NCBI RefSeq assembly: GCF_020966635.1
Contig: NZ_JAJKFQ010000002.1
Coordinates: 434,001-498,000 of the forward strand
Direction: 5' to 3'
Source: Stieleria sp. JC731
Lineage (GTDB): Bacteria; Planctomycetota; Planctomycetia; Pirellulales; Pirellulaceae
Length of the DNA stretch: 64,000 nucleotides
A program made the position numbers and the translations under genes. The notes beneath the pieces are model-generated. The model saw only the letters and a program-made list of their open reading frames with translations. It was not told the DNA's origin and ran no database searches. Position 1 is the stretch's first letter; every line of letters begins with the position of its first letter. This document shows positions 10,166 to 18,420 of the stretch, piece by piece.

Positions 10166-10381
10166 ATGAATCTAGTTTGGGGTTCTGCAATGGCAGCGAT
10201 CGGGTTCTTCCTGCTCTTCTGCGGAACGACAAAAAGCGAGTTCGTCTTGTACAAGCTTCTTGTCGCACGTTCACGCACCACCTGGGGCCAGGGCAATGCC
10301 GTGCACCGTTTCTACCAAGTCGTCGGACTAGTCCTTGTCTCGCTGGGATGCTTGTGGGCGGCGGGAATCATTTGGAGATAG
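10166..10381 (+). CDS. Small two-helix membrane protein
   Basis: 71 residues, 47 bases after the kinase gene on the same strand. Hydrophobic segments at about 5-19 and 48-69 flank a basic, polar middle (LVARSRTTWGQGNAVHRFYQ). GAAGAG lies just ahead of the ATG. It is probably the tail of the KaiC/kinase operon. Not recognised; it could be a small membrane anchor, but that is a guess. Confidence 0.65.
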   Translation: MNLVWGSAMAAIGFFLLFCGTTKSEFVLYKLLVARSRTTWGQGNAVHRFYQVVGLVLVSLGCLWAAGIIWR

Positions 10382-10391
10382 GCACGCGAGA

Positions 10392-10697
10392 CTAGCTGCT
10401 GCACTTCTTGTTGACAACACTTTCGATCTTCTCCCCCATCGACTGCTCGCGATCCGTCCGCGTCCCGACTTTGATGCTGGTGGTGATCCGTGGTGCCCCC
10501 ATCGCGTGCACGCGTTCATGGCATCGCTTAATCGCGGCGAACACATCATCCCAATCACCTTCGATGTTTGTCCCGTATGCATGCAGTTGGTGCTCCAAAC
10601 CCGCTTCTTGAAGCACCCTCTGGCATTCCGCAACGTACTCGCTTACCGAAACCCCGACTCCCATCGGGATGACACATAGATCGACGATGACTTTCAT
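10392..10697 (-). CDS. Thiamine-binding family protein (MTH1187/YkoF-like, DUF77)
   Basis: 101 residues from ATG 10697 (MKVIVDLCVIPMGVGVSVSE). The frame continues upstream to 10742, but the conserved beta strand starts at MKVIVDL. The pattern VDLCVIPMG...SVSEYVAECQRVLQEAGL, then YGTNIEGDWDDVFAAIKRCH matches the MTH1187 family (PF01910), a small ferredoxin-like tetrameric fold whose YkoF relatives bind thiamine. Its role in the cell is not established. It ends 11 bases from the convergent small membrane gene. Confidence 0.88.
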   Translation of the reverse strand: MKVIVDLCVIPMGVGVSVSEYVAECQRVLQEAGLEHQLHAYGTNIEGDWDDVFAAIKRCHERVHAMGAPRITTSIKVGTRTDREQSMGEKIESVVNKKCSS

Positions 10698-11002
10698 TTT
10701 TACGAACTTGATGTTGGTTTGAAGGAAGCGTTCCTGATCCACTAAGCATACGCTTGACTGTTACAACGAACAGCCTCTTTCACCCTTCGCTCCATCAAGC
10801 GATGGTCGCGGTCAATGGCTTCGATCGATACGATAGCGGGCGCGAGTGAACAACACATCAAGCAGAACCTATCTTATGAACTCAGACACTAGTGCTTCGC
10901 TCCAACTCGATTCTAGAATTAGCCGTATGGCGTTAGCCACGGTTTCAGTGCAATAACCGGGGCTAACGCCCATCGGCTGATTACCCGAACCCGTATGATC
11001 TC
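10698..11002. other. Intergenic region with one long palindrome
   Basis: About 305 bases. The only structure I see is an imperfect palindrome at about 10920-10981, whose left arm (GCCGTATGGCGTTAGCC) mirrors the right arm (GGCTAACGCCCATCGGC). It belongs to the same palindrome family as 43186-43400. Promoters for both flanking divergent genes must lie here. Confidence 0.6.
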
Positions 11003-11902
11003 ATGAACTCAGACGCTAGCCGATCAAATTCACTACCACCCCGCGATGCACACCAGCGTGGACTGCACCGCACCATGACGCTTGGCGGGCAGTACGCACT
11101 GCGAAACCATACGATCAAGCACCTTCAAGACTTGAAAGGCAAAACCGTCCTTACCGAGACCATGCCATTTACGGTCCGCGAAGCGGTGGCCGCCGAAGAG
11201 GCAGGGATCGATACACTGAAGGTCAAGTTTGATCCGACCAATCCGACAAGTGCTCTGGAGCTTCGACAAGCCGCGCCACATACTTTCATGACGTTTTGTA
11301 TCGGACTGACAAAGATCGCGACCGCTGCCGAAGCGGTCCGTGCCGGCTACGATGCAATGGAGGCCGGCGCTGATGGGATCATGTGCCAATGGGGACCTGA
11401 ATTCATTCGTGCCGTTTCCGACGCCGGTATTCCGGTTGAAGCTCATGCCGGTCTCGTCCCCCGTTTAAGCACCTGGACTGGCGGCCTCAGAGCGGTTGGC
11501 AAAACCATCGACGAAGCCCTTTGGATCTACCAGCAAATCAAGTCCTTTGAAGAAGCTGGGGCCTGGGCGGTTGAAGTCGAAGTCGTCCCGGCCGAACTGC
11601 TTGCGCAAATTTCGCGACGCACCCGCTTAGTCACATCCTCGATCGGTGCGGGCAGTGGCGGTGACATTCAATTCATGTTTGCCGAAGACATCCTCGGCAA
11701 TCACGCCCCTCCATTTCCTCGGCACACCAAACAATACCGAAACCTCTACAAGATGGAGCAGGCGATCCAAGCCGAACGCGTCGAAGGCTTTCGCGAATAT
11801 ATCGACGATGTCAAAAACGGACGCTTCCCTGGTCCCGAGCATACTGTCAAAGCACCACAAGGACTGATCGACCAGTTTTTGGCCGCCGTTGATAACGACT
11901 AA
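11003..11902 (+). CDS. Divergent PanB paralogue (ketopantoate hydroxymethyltransferase-like)
   Basis: 299 residues. The core follows PanB (PEP mutase/isocitrate lyase superfamily barrel): GKTVLTETMPFTVREAVAAE, PVEAHAGLVPRLS, WAVEVEVVPAELLAQI and TSSIGAGSGGDIQFMFAEDI align to MLTAYD..., MAHVGLRPQ, LIECVPESVAAAI and TIGIGAGPATTGQVLVTNDL of the canonical PanB encoded at 48830-49636 in this same window. Catalytic Glu (VEVEVVP) and the His of AHAGL remain, but the metal-site region VVDLPF is replaced by MTFCIGL and the KLEGG loop by MCQWGPE. So substrate or chemistry probably differs. No pantothenate gene adjoins. The call to the family is firm; the reaction is unknown. Confidence 0.8.
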   Translation: MNSDASRSNSLPPRDAHQRGLHRTMTLGGQYALRNHTIKHLQDLKGKTVLTETMPFTVREAVAAEEAGIDTLKVKFDPTNPTSALELRQAAPHTFMTFCIGLTKIATAAEAVRAGYDAMEAGADGIMCQWGPEFIRAVSDAGIPVEAHAGLVPRLSTWTGGLRAVGKTIDEALWIYQQIKSFEEAGAWAVEVEVVPAELLAQISRRTRLVTSSIGAGSGGDIQFMFAEDILGNHAPPFPRHTKQYRNLYKMEQAIQAERVEGFREYIDDVKNGRFPGPEHTVKAPQGLIDQFLAAVDND

Positions 11903-12056
11903 CCCCAGTGACTTTCACGCCGCAGCCAAACTCACTTTCGCATCCCACGCAGCGTCCTTCCCAAATCGTTTGTGACTAAATCGTTGCAGTGCAGCCCCAC
12001 TCCACAGACATGAACAGTCCAAGCGATCGCGAGTGAACTGATCCAAACTCGAATAG

Positions 12057-12641
12057 ATGAAAATCGAAATTGATAACGAACGCTTGATCCTAAAGCCGTA
12101 TACAAACTTCGCCGCGATCTTCCTGTTGACCGGTTGCTTCAGCGCGATCGCTGCCGTTGGAGTATTGATCGGAGCGTTCGCCGAAATGGCTTTGCTCTAC
12201 TTTGCCATTTGCGGCGGGCTAGTCGGTTTATCGGCGCTGGGTTTCTTTCTCTATACGCGGCTCGATGAACGTTATCGATTCGAGTTCGATGAACGAGTCC
12301 TCTATTTCGACCGTTCATTTTTAGGTTTTCGTCGTTCCAAGAAAATTGCTGACGCAAAGGACGTCGACTGTGTCATTGCCCAAGGTCACGCGTACTCCGT
12401 GGGCCGCAACAGCCGAAGACCGCCAAGGTTCAAGTACGCAGCCCTGCTAGTGACATCCAGAGGCAAAAGCTACGAGCTGCTGCCGCCAGACGAAGTTGAC
12501 TTTGCAGCAGCGTTATCCACAACTCGCCGACTGGCTCAGATCTTTAGCTGCAAGGCTTTAGGCGAAGCCCGCAGACTGACGGTGGTACGAGGAAAAGAGC
12601 CACCAAGAATCGAATTCAAAAAACATCGCAATGAACAGTAG
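12057..12641 (+). CDS. Membrane protein with PH-like cytoplasmic domain
   Basis: 194 residues. After a short beta-like start (MKIEIDNERLILKPY), two hydrophobic helices lie at about 18-41 and 46-66. The rest is soluble and rich in beta strands (YRFEFDERVLYFDRSFLGFR...KYAALLVTSRGKSYELLP), an arrangement like bacterial PH-domain membrane proteins. There is no clear motif. The ATG directly follows CGAATAG; the Shine-Dalgarno is weak. Stand-alone gene of unknown function. Confidence 0.6.
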   Translation: MKIEIDNERLILKPYTNFAAIFLLTGCFSAIAAVGVLIGAFAEMALLYFAICGGLVGLSALGFFLYTRLDERYRFEFDERVLYFDRSFLGFRRSKKIADAKDVDCVIAQGHAYSVGRNSRRPPRFKYAALLVTSRGKSYELLPPDEVDFAAALSTTRRLAQIFSCKALGEARRLTVVRGKEPPRIEFKKHRNEQ

Positions 12642-12649
12642 CTCGCCAA

Positions 12650-13250
12650 AACACTGAGCCGGATACGTACATCAGCCGCAGGGCGCCAGCCCGCGGTTAA
12701 CGACCTCCTTGAATACACTCAACCGCGGCTAGCGCCGTCGCGGCTCAACAGACACGCTCACCCAAAACACTGATCCGGTTCGCGCTAGCGACGGTTATGA
12801 GCCTGCATACATCAGCCGCAGTGCGTTAGCACACGGTTAACGGCATCCTTGAATACACTCAACCGCGGCTAGCGCCGTCACGGCTCAGCAGACACGCTCA
12901 CCCAAAATACTGAGCCGGTTCGCGCTAGCGACGGTTACAAGCATGCATACATCAGCCGCAGTGCGCTAGCACACGGTTAACAACCTCCTTGAATACACTC
13001 AACCGCGGATAGCGCCATCGCGGCTCACGAGACACATTCTGAGCCGGTTCGCGCTAGCGACGGTTACCAGCTTGCATACATCAGCCGTAGTGCGCTAGCA
13101 CACGGTTAACAACCTCCCTGAATACACTCAACCGCGGCTATCGCCGTCACGGCTCAGCAGACACGCTCACCCAAAATACTGAGCCGGTTCGCGCTAGCGA
13201 CGGTTGCGAGCATGTACACATCAGCCGCTGGCGTTAGCCACGGTTCCCAT
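12650..13250. repeat. Tandem array of ~140-bp palindromic repeats
   Basis: The marker GAATACACTC recurs at 12711, 12851, 12991 and 13120, so units are 140, 140 and 129 bp; the short unit lacks CGCTCACCCAAAAT-type sequence. Each unit holds one arm AACCGCGGCTAGCGCCGTC, a spacer, and the mirror arm GGTTCGCGCTAGCGACGGTT, followed by CATCAGCCGCAGTGCG. Related arrays occur near 27.4, 30.0, 36.9 and 38.3 kb. The frames in it are not genes. Confidence 0.9.
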
Positions 13251-13589
13251 CAGATACCGAACTCCACCACCTAACAGACAGGATCACGGATCAGGTCGGC
13301 TTGCAATGAAACATCCTGCTCATCAAACGCTCCCAACAGCACTTGCAGGCTCTGCTCCTACTTGCACGCCAGCTCTACAGGGAACAGGAAACCAACCGTC
13401 TTGCGATCGCTATCAACGTTTATCGATTGATACTCTAGATAAACGGATCAACCGTGCGGTCACCCCCTTCTCGGATCCTAAAGTGGACTTGGCAGCCTGA
13501 TATACTGACGGCCTGATGGTGACGACCGTCCTGTGACCATCGCTGACCGGACAAAGACCTTCGAATCACAATTTTGTGCCCGAGAAAAC
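13251..13589. other. Intergenic region upstream of the YceI gene
   Basis: About 340 bases with no convincing gene. A short plus-strand frame (13204-13500) starts inside the repeat array and has no recognisable content. The promoter of the YceI gene is expected near 13500, but I cannot place its boxes with confidence. Confidence 0.4.
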
Positions 13590-14168
13590 ATGAAACGCTT
13601 CCATTCAAATCTGTTCACTACATCTGCATTCACCGCACTCGCGTTCCTGTTTATCGCCTCGGCGACAGCCTCGGCGGCAGACGAACTAACGGTCGATAGC
13701 GAAAAGTCGACCATCAGCTTTGTCGGCGCGAAGACCGATGGTAAACACGAAGGCGGATTCAAAAAGTTTAAAGGCACCGCCGTTGCCGACCACGAAAACC
13801 CTGCCAAAAGCTCGCTCTCGATCGAAATCGATACGCGAAGCATTTGGTCCGATGACGAGAAACTAACCAACCATTTGAAGAGCCCCGACTTCTTCGACGT
13901 CCGCAAGTTTCCGACGGTAAAGTTCGAGTCAACCAAAATTGAAGTCACGCCCGACAGCGATACTTCCAAGGCAAAGATCACCGGCAAGTGGACGATGCTG
14001 GGCAAAACCGTCGAGGTGGACGTCCCTGTCGTTGTCACGATGACCGATCAAGGCTTGAACATGATCGCTGATTTTAAAATCGATCGAACCAAATGGGGCA
14101 TGACCTATGGTAAAGGCAAGATTGATGACGACGTGAAGATCCAAGCAAAGCTTGTACTGAAAAAATAG
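13590..14168 (+). CDS. YceI-family periplasmic protein
   Basis: 192 residues from ATG 13590; an upstream ATG at 13533 would add residues with no signal-peptide character. Residues 1-30 (MKRFHSNLFTTSAFTALAFL...ASA) are a signal peptide. The mature protein has the YceI order: VDSEKSTISFVGAKTDGKHEGGF, then SLSIEIDTRSIWSDDEKLTNHL, KSPDFFDVRKFPTVKFESTK, and a closing FKIDRTKWGM. YceI proteins form a lipocalin-like barrel that binds isoprenoid or polyprenoid lipids in the periplasm. Encoded alone; partner unknown. Confidence 0.93.
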   Translation: MKRFHSNLFTTSAFTALAFLFIASATASAADELTVDSEKSTISFVGAKTDGKHEGGFKKFKGTAVADHENPAKSSLSIEIDTRSIWSDDEKLTNHLKSPDFFDVRKFPTVKFESTKIEVTPDSDTSKAKITGKWTMLGKTVEVDVPVVVTMTDQGLNMIADFKIDRTKWGMTYGKGKIDDDVKIQAKLVLKK

Positions 14169-14188
14169 TCGCTCCTAGTAGCCAGTTG

Positions 14189-14313
14189 ATTTCATTGTCG
14201 CCCATCACTCGGTGATGGTAGCGTGTTTTCTCGGTAGCGATCTTTCTTACGGTTATTGCAGAGTGGAAGGCGACTTTGCGAGAGATCAAACCTAAGAATC
14301 AACTTGTCGTTCG
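14189..14313. repeat. MITE-like dispersed repeat, copy A
   Basis: TTCATTGTCGCCC(A)TCACT at the left and GGAAGGCGACTTTGCGAGAG at the right are approximately inverted to each other. A second copy lies at 46799-46912 with the same ends in the same order. It lies just after the YceI stop and also contains the small hairpin ATCACTCGGTGAT. Confidence 0.65.
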
Positions 14314-14384
14314 ATGTATGAATCGCCATCACACGGTGGTGATTCACAGGGTTTAAAAACCACCATTCGCTTGGGTACCGCAGC

Positions 14385-15287
14385 TTGACCTTTGATCAAT
14401 CCGTGCTGATTTGGTGTGTCGGCGTTCCGGCATTGATTGCCTCGTTGGCCTTCATCATTTCATGGCGATTGCAACGACCGAATGCTTCATCAGTCAAGCG
14501 AACCATCGCATCAATGGTGCTGGGGATCGGGTGGTGGAGTGCGATCGCAGTTTCGCTGTCGGCACGCCAAGATTGGCAGACTTGGCCGAGTGAATACTGG
14601 CACCACTGCTTGCGGGCGTTGTTGCTTTGGCCGGCAATCTCCTGGATGCCGATCGGCACCGACCGGCAACACCCCCATCCCGATCATTCTCGGTCGATAC
14701 CAACGTCACTCGCATTCGCGTTGTTGACGATCGCTGCAGCCGTCACAGCGGTTGTTTGCCTGCCGCGTGGTGATGCCTGGCAAGACACCTATTCTTCGCA
14801 CGGCCCCATCGGTGTTGGGCTCGTGACTTGCATGATACTCAATACGTTAGCGCTCGATGCGATGTCACGGCGGGGGACAGAGCGATGGGTCTTATTGGTC
14901 GCGTTGGCATCTCTCGGCGGGCCGATCGCGCTGGCGGCCAGCACCTATGCCAGCTTGACCGAATGGGGCATCGCGATGGCATCAGCGACCACTGCGATCA
15001 CGGCAGGAAGCTTGCTGGTCAACAACCCAGCAGCGAAGTCATCGATCGGCCTCATTCTCGCCGCTTCATCCAGCCTCGTCGCCGCAGGTCGGTTCCAAAC
15101 CTACGAAGACCATCCGCTATGGCTATATGCCCTGCTGTGGCTACTGCCAAGCCTGATCGCCACGATCGACTATTTCATCAAGTCGCGAAAGTCAGCGATT
15201 CGAATCACCGTCTCCGCCATCATCGCATCCGCCGCAATAGCTACCAGCGTTTGGTATCTACTCATCCGCGAAACAGAGCAGTGGTAA
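14385..15287 (+). CDS. Polytopic membrane protein of unknown function
   Basis: 300 residues if started at TTG 14385, or 294 from GTG 14403 (VLIWCVGVPALIASLAFIIS); neither has a strong ribosome-binding site. About eight or nine hydrophobic segments fill almost the whole protein, with short hydrophilic loops (for example RQDWQTWPSEYWHH and TDRQHPHPDHSRS). The pattern is that of an integral inner-membrane protein. No family motif is recognised. It sits alone between a repeat and the YhcG nuclease gene. Confidence 0.65.
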   Translation: MTFDQSVLIWCVGVPALIASLAFIISWRLQRPNASSVKRTIASMVLGIGWWSAIAVSLSARQDWQTWPSEYWHHCLRALLLWPAISWMPIGTDRQHPHPDHSRSIPTSLAFALLTIAAAVTAVVCLPRGDAWQDTYSSHGPIGVGLVTCMILNTLALDAMSRRGTERWVLLVALASLGGPIALAASTYASLTEWGIAMASATTAITAGSLLVNNPAAKSSIGLILAASSSLVAAGRFQTYEDHPLWLYALLWLLPSLIATIDYFIKSRKSAIRITVSAIIASAAIATSVWYLLIRETEQW

Positions 15288-15515
15288 CCATCTCGATCCA
15301 AACTCGATCACGACTCCGCGAATAGACCAACGCTGTTATCCGAACTGCATGGGCTACTATCCGGTTGTTGATTGATGGTTCAGAGTTGACGGAGCGATTC
15401 TCGAAGCAACGCAAACGTGGCAGGATGTTTCCACGCGGTGATGCATACTTTGCGATCATCTTGCCAACTGGATCGCGACGAGTTCATAGGCGACCATGCC
15501 GATGGAGATGAAACG

Positions 15516-16613
15516 ATGAGCGAACTGGCAAAGACAGACGAGTACCGGCAGTGGATTGTCTCGATCAAGGATCGAGTGCAGGCATCGCAGATCAAGGCGG
15601 CAATGTCCGTCAATCGCGAATTGATGGAGTTGTATTGGTTTCTAGGCGAGCAGATTTCAGAGAAGCAGAAAACCGCAAAATGGGGTGACAGTTTCCTGGA
15701 ACAAATGAGCAAAGATTTGCTGAAGGAATTTCCCGAAATCAAAGGGTTCTCGTATCGGAATCTGAGATCGATCCGTCAGTGGCATGCCTTCTGGACGCAG
15801 CCCGCGGAAATTGGGAAACAAGCTGTTTCCAAAACGGATTCAAATTGGAAACAAGCTGTTTCCAATTTGTCGGCCAATGCGGCACAACTTGTGTCGCAAA
15901 TTCCGTGGGGCCACAACATCGTTCTGGTGCAGAAGCTTGATGTCCCCGCTGACGCCCTGTTCTACGTCCAAAAAACGATCGAGAACAACTGGTCGCGGGC
16001 AGTCCTGACCCATCAGATCGAGTCCGGCCTGCACCTGCGGGAAGGGCAGGCGATCCACAATTTCGAGGCGACGCTGCCGAAGCCCGAAAGTGATCTTGCC
16101 AAGCAACTGCTCCGCGATCCGTACAACTTTGACTTCCTCGCCCTGACCGAGCGGCACAACGAACGGGAGTTAGAAGACGGACTGATCGAGCATCTGACCA
16201 AATTCCTGCTTGAACTGGGCGCTGGATTCGCCTTTGTCGGGCGTCAATACAAGATCGATGTCGATGGGGATGAATACAGCATCGATCTGTTGTTCTACCA
16301 CCTGCGGCTGCATTGTTATGTCGTCGTCGAGTTGAAGGTCGACAAGTTCAAGCCCGAGTACGCTGGCAAGTTGAACTTCTACGTTTCGGCAGTCGACAGC
16401 CAAGTCCGCACCGAACTCGACGGGCCGACGATCGGCATCCTAATCTGCAAATCGAAAAGCGACATCAAAGTCGAATACTCACTACGGGACCTCACCAAAC
16501 CCATCGGAGTGAGTGAGTACCAAATCACCGAAAACCTCCCCGAGCAATTCCGCGCATCCATCCCCAGCATCGAACAGATCGAGGCAGAGTTGGGCGAATG
16601 GGAGGACAATTAG
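15516..16613 (+). CDS. YhcG/DUF1016-family PD-(D/E)XK nuclease
   Basis: 365 residues from ATG 15516, chosen because MSELAKTDEYRQWIVSIK starts the conserved N-terminal domain; the frame is open upstream to 15417. The N-terminal half (YWFLGEQISEKQKTAKWGDS, GFSYRNLRSIRQWHAFW) is DUF1016_N. The C-terminal half carries a PD-(D/E)XK nuclease core: GAGFAFVGRQYKIDVDGDEY, SIDLLFYHLRLHCYVVVELK, with Asp and the E-x-K of VELKVDKFKP. Residues near 99-119 contain an in-frame 11-codon duplication (KQAVS twice) formed by a DNA palindrome. The family is frequent in genomic islands and defence loci, but its activity is not settled; here there is no methylase or toxin partner. Confidence 0.9.
   Translation: MSELAKTDEYRQWIVSIKDRVQASQIKAAMSVNRELMELYWFLGEQISEKQKTAKWGDSFLEQMSKDLLKEFPEIKGFSYRNLRSIRQWHAFWTQPAEIGKQAVSKTDSNWKQAVSNLSANAAQLVSQIPWGHNIVLVQKLDVPADALFYVQKTIENNWSRAVLTHQIESGLHLREGQAIHNFEATLPKPESDLAKQLLRDPYNFDFLALTERHNERELEDGLIEHLTKFLLELGAGFAFVGRQYKIDVDGDEYSIDLLFYHLRLHCYVVVELKVDKFKPEYAGKLNFYVSAVDSQVRTELDGPTIGILICKSKSDIKVEYSLRDLTKPIGVSEYQITENLPEQFRASIPSIEQIEAELGEWEDN
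15814..15869. repeat. Duplicated palindrome inside the yhcG-like gene
   Basis: GGAAACAAGCTGTTTCC occurs at 15814-15830 and 15847-15863, 33 bases apart. The second copy extends to a perfect palindrome: CAAATTGGAAACA (15841-15853) and TGTTTCCAATTTG (15857-15869) with a 3-base AGC loop. The reading frame is kept. Confidence 0.9.
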
Positions 16614-16733
16614 CATATCTTCGCCGACTCGGAATCCGAGGTTCGGAAGACATAGATGGTTGACTGTGTTGCGAAGTCAATAAGGCGGTATGCTACGACA
16701 ACAAACTCAGTCGCAAACATCCGGATCAGCAAC

Positions 16734-17399
16734 ATGCCCGTGTTCGTTGAGTGTCGCTTCTGTCACAAGAAAGTGCTGCGTTGGCTGTATTCTCGCCATA
16801 CCAAATCGCACACACAATTGCTACCTGATGGTCAAATGACGGACCACATTTCCGTCGCTGAAAGTGATCGGTTTCAAGGCAGCTTGGGAGGCGTGCCAAG
16901 TCTTTATATCCATCGCGTCTGTGGCGTCGAAACTCGCATGCCAGAACAGATTATCCGTAGCTATCTCGCGAATCCGCTTCTCTACTCATCCTGCACATTT
17001 TGCATCGGCTGCGGTGACTATGTTCCGATGAGCGAGTGCGAGTGGAGCGAGACGGTAGAATCGCTGATTAGGTACCGTCGCAACCTAATGAAGAAGTCGC
17101 TGGGAACCAGGCCGATGCTGACCATAACGCCGCAAGCTGCCGATGCCGTTTTGAACCAAATCCGACGCCAACAGAATTCCCACGATTCAGCTTTGCGGCT
17201 GAAACTTGTCGAACTCGACGACGGAAGCCCCAGCATCCGGCCAGCGATTGTCACGAACGACTACGATCCGGAGACCGATTGGCGAGGAGACTATTTTGGA
17301 CTGACGTTGCTCGTCAACTTCGACGAAGCCGCGAATTACGCCTATGGAGCAACCGTTTCGCTCCGCAAGGGCAAGCTTGAGGTACAGCTCGCACAGTAG
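16734..17399 (+). CDS. Zinc-ribbon protein with IscA-like C-terminal region
   Basis: 221 residues from ATG 16734 (MPVFVECRFCHKKVLRWLYS); an earlier ATG at 16656 adds a stretch with no conserved look. The N-terminus has CRFC...H..H and later CTFCIGCGDYVPMSEC, consistent with metal-binding fingers. The last 95 residues (LTITPQAADAVLNQIRRQQN...GLTLLVNFDEAANYAYGATV) resemble the fold order of the HesB/IscA Fe-S carrier family but lack its cysteines. This is inference from pattern only. It converges on a decayed integrase fragment that ends 7 bases after its stop. Confidence 0.65.
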   Translation: MPVFVECRFCHKKVLRWLYSRHTKSHTQLLPDGQMTDHISVAESDRFQGSLGGVPSLYIHRVCGVETRMPEQIIRSYLANPLLYSSCTFCIGCGDYVPMSECEWSETVESLIRYRRNLMKKSLGTRPMLTITPQAADAVLNQIRRQQNSHDSALRLKLVELDDGSPSIRPAIVTNDYDPETDWRGDYFGLTLLVNFDEAANYAYGATVSLRKGKLEVQLAQ

Positions 17400-17405
17400 C
17401 AACTC

Positions 17406-17640
17406 AGTGCATGTCGTAAGCGACCGGCTAGCGATTGTCTTTTTCCCAGTCGAGAAAGCACTGGGCTAGCTCGTAGACGGTGCAAAGTTCGGCTCCGACG
17501 GCCTGCCGATTGAGCATCCGCGCGTGGCACTTCCCGAACGCGTGCTGCTTATTTCCTCCAAGCGTGACGCGATGACCAACAATGGTGCAGCCCCATCGCT
17601 TTTGCGTCTTGCGATATTAGGGCTTGGCCTGGCGCGGCAT
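17406..17640 (-). pseudogene. Decayed tyrosine-integrase N-terminus
   Basis: On the minus strand from ATG 17640 one frame reads MPRQAKP-stop-YRKTQKRW, VTLGGNKQHAFGKCHARMLN, VYELAQCFLDWEKDNR-stop-PVAYDMH-stop. This is the N-terminal arm and SAM-like start of planctomycete tyrosine recombinases (typical form W-Y-R-K...VTLG.D...AF..FH..M....FLDW...NR.PATY). TAA replaces an expected Trp, TAG an expected Lys, and the frame ends near 17406, with no catalytic domain left. It begins 60 bases outside the left att repeat of the current element, so it looks like the scar of an older insertion at the same tRNA. Confidence 0.75.
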
Positions 17641-17700
17641 CGTTTGATCCTGAAAAGCGTATCTTCAGGAGCAAGACTTGCAAGAAATGCAAAAAAGACA

Positions 17701-17715
17701 AGTGGGCGATACTGG
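17701..17715. repeat. Left attachment repeat of the tRNA-Val element
   Basis: AGTGGGCGATACTGG, identical to 25889-25903 at the tRNA end. This is the displaced old 3' end of the tRNA gene. A short open frame (from ATG 17689 to TAG 17853) runs across it. Confidence 0.8.
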
Positions 17716-18420
17716 CCCCGAATGTTATGACGAAAGCGTCGTGAATTGCCGAGTCAAAACGATGGATGGTGTTTCGGTGGTTGCATCCGTGGTTGCCATC
17801 CACCCGATTTCAGCCGATCTGGCGCGACAAATACTTGGTTCTGACCACCGGTAGAAACGTCTTGGGTCCTTCCGGAAGTCGATGGACCATGCGGCGGTCA
17901 TTAGTCGCACCGACACCAACAGAGAGTCAGTCCGGTACGGACCCGTGGGGGTGAGGGGGAGCTGTGCGCCGGGTCCTTTCCGCCAATCGCTTCTTAGCGA
18001 TGCCAGAGGGATCAGATACGCGATTTAGTACTGTTGTCCCAACACCGGGGGCGGGATCGAAAAACTACACCAGACGCGATCGCCAAGCCGCTTCCCCAGA
18101 CGTGCGCATTTTTTGGCGAAATATAAGGTTTTGCACGTGTAGGGGAGGGAGTGTCTTTTTTCTGAGCGAATGCGCTGAGCGACCTACCGTTGGCCCTATC
18201 GATTGCGGCATGCAGCAAAATGAATTTGCCGAAGCAATTCCCGCACCACCCGACAGGGTGTAAGATGCGTGACGCGGGTTTGGTCGCCCGCCTTTCTTCG
18301 TCGTCGCTTGACCTGCGATGACTTTCACGGGTAGGCCGGTAGCTCCGGCCATACAATCCACGGACTGATGGGCACCGTTCTGTCGGCCGTGGATTGGCCC
18401 GCCTAACGAACGGTGAATCA
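17716..18420. promoter_or_regulatory. Left leader of the element with two hairpins
   Basis: About 700 bases without a supported gene. Two clear hairpins precede the first gene: GGCCGG/CCGGCC (18334-18350) and the 10-base-pair stem CAATCCACGG (18354-18363) / CCGTGGATTG (18387-18396) with a 23-base loop. A related TCCACGG hairpin precedes the integrase at 24473. They may mark a promoter or RNA leader; that is inference. Confidence 0.5.

Noticed and set aside
13478-14038. 186-codon minus-strand frame over the YceI gene
   Set aside because: Antisense shadow of a clearly conserved exported protein; Ser/Val-rich composition reflects the complementary strand.
15516-17399. Restriction-modification or toxin-antitoxin system around the DUF1016 nuclease
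   Set aside because: Neither neighbour is a methylase, specificity subunit or antitoxin; adjacency alone is not evidence.
17689-17853. 55-codon frame crossing the left att repeat as a host gene
   Set aside because: Short, no ribosome site or family seen; openness across the repeat can arise by chance. Kept only as part of the integrase-tail finding.
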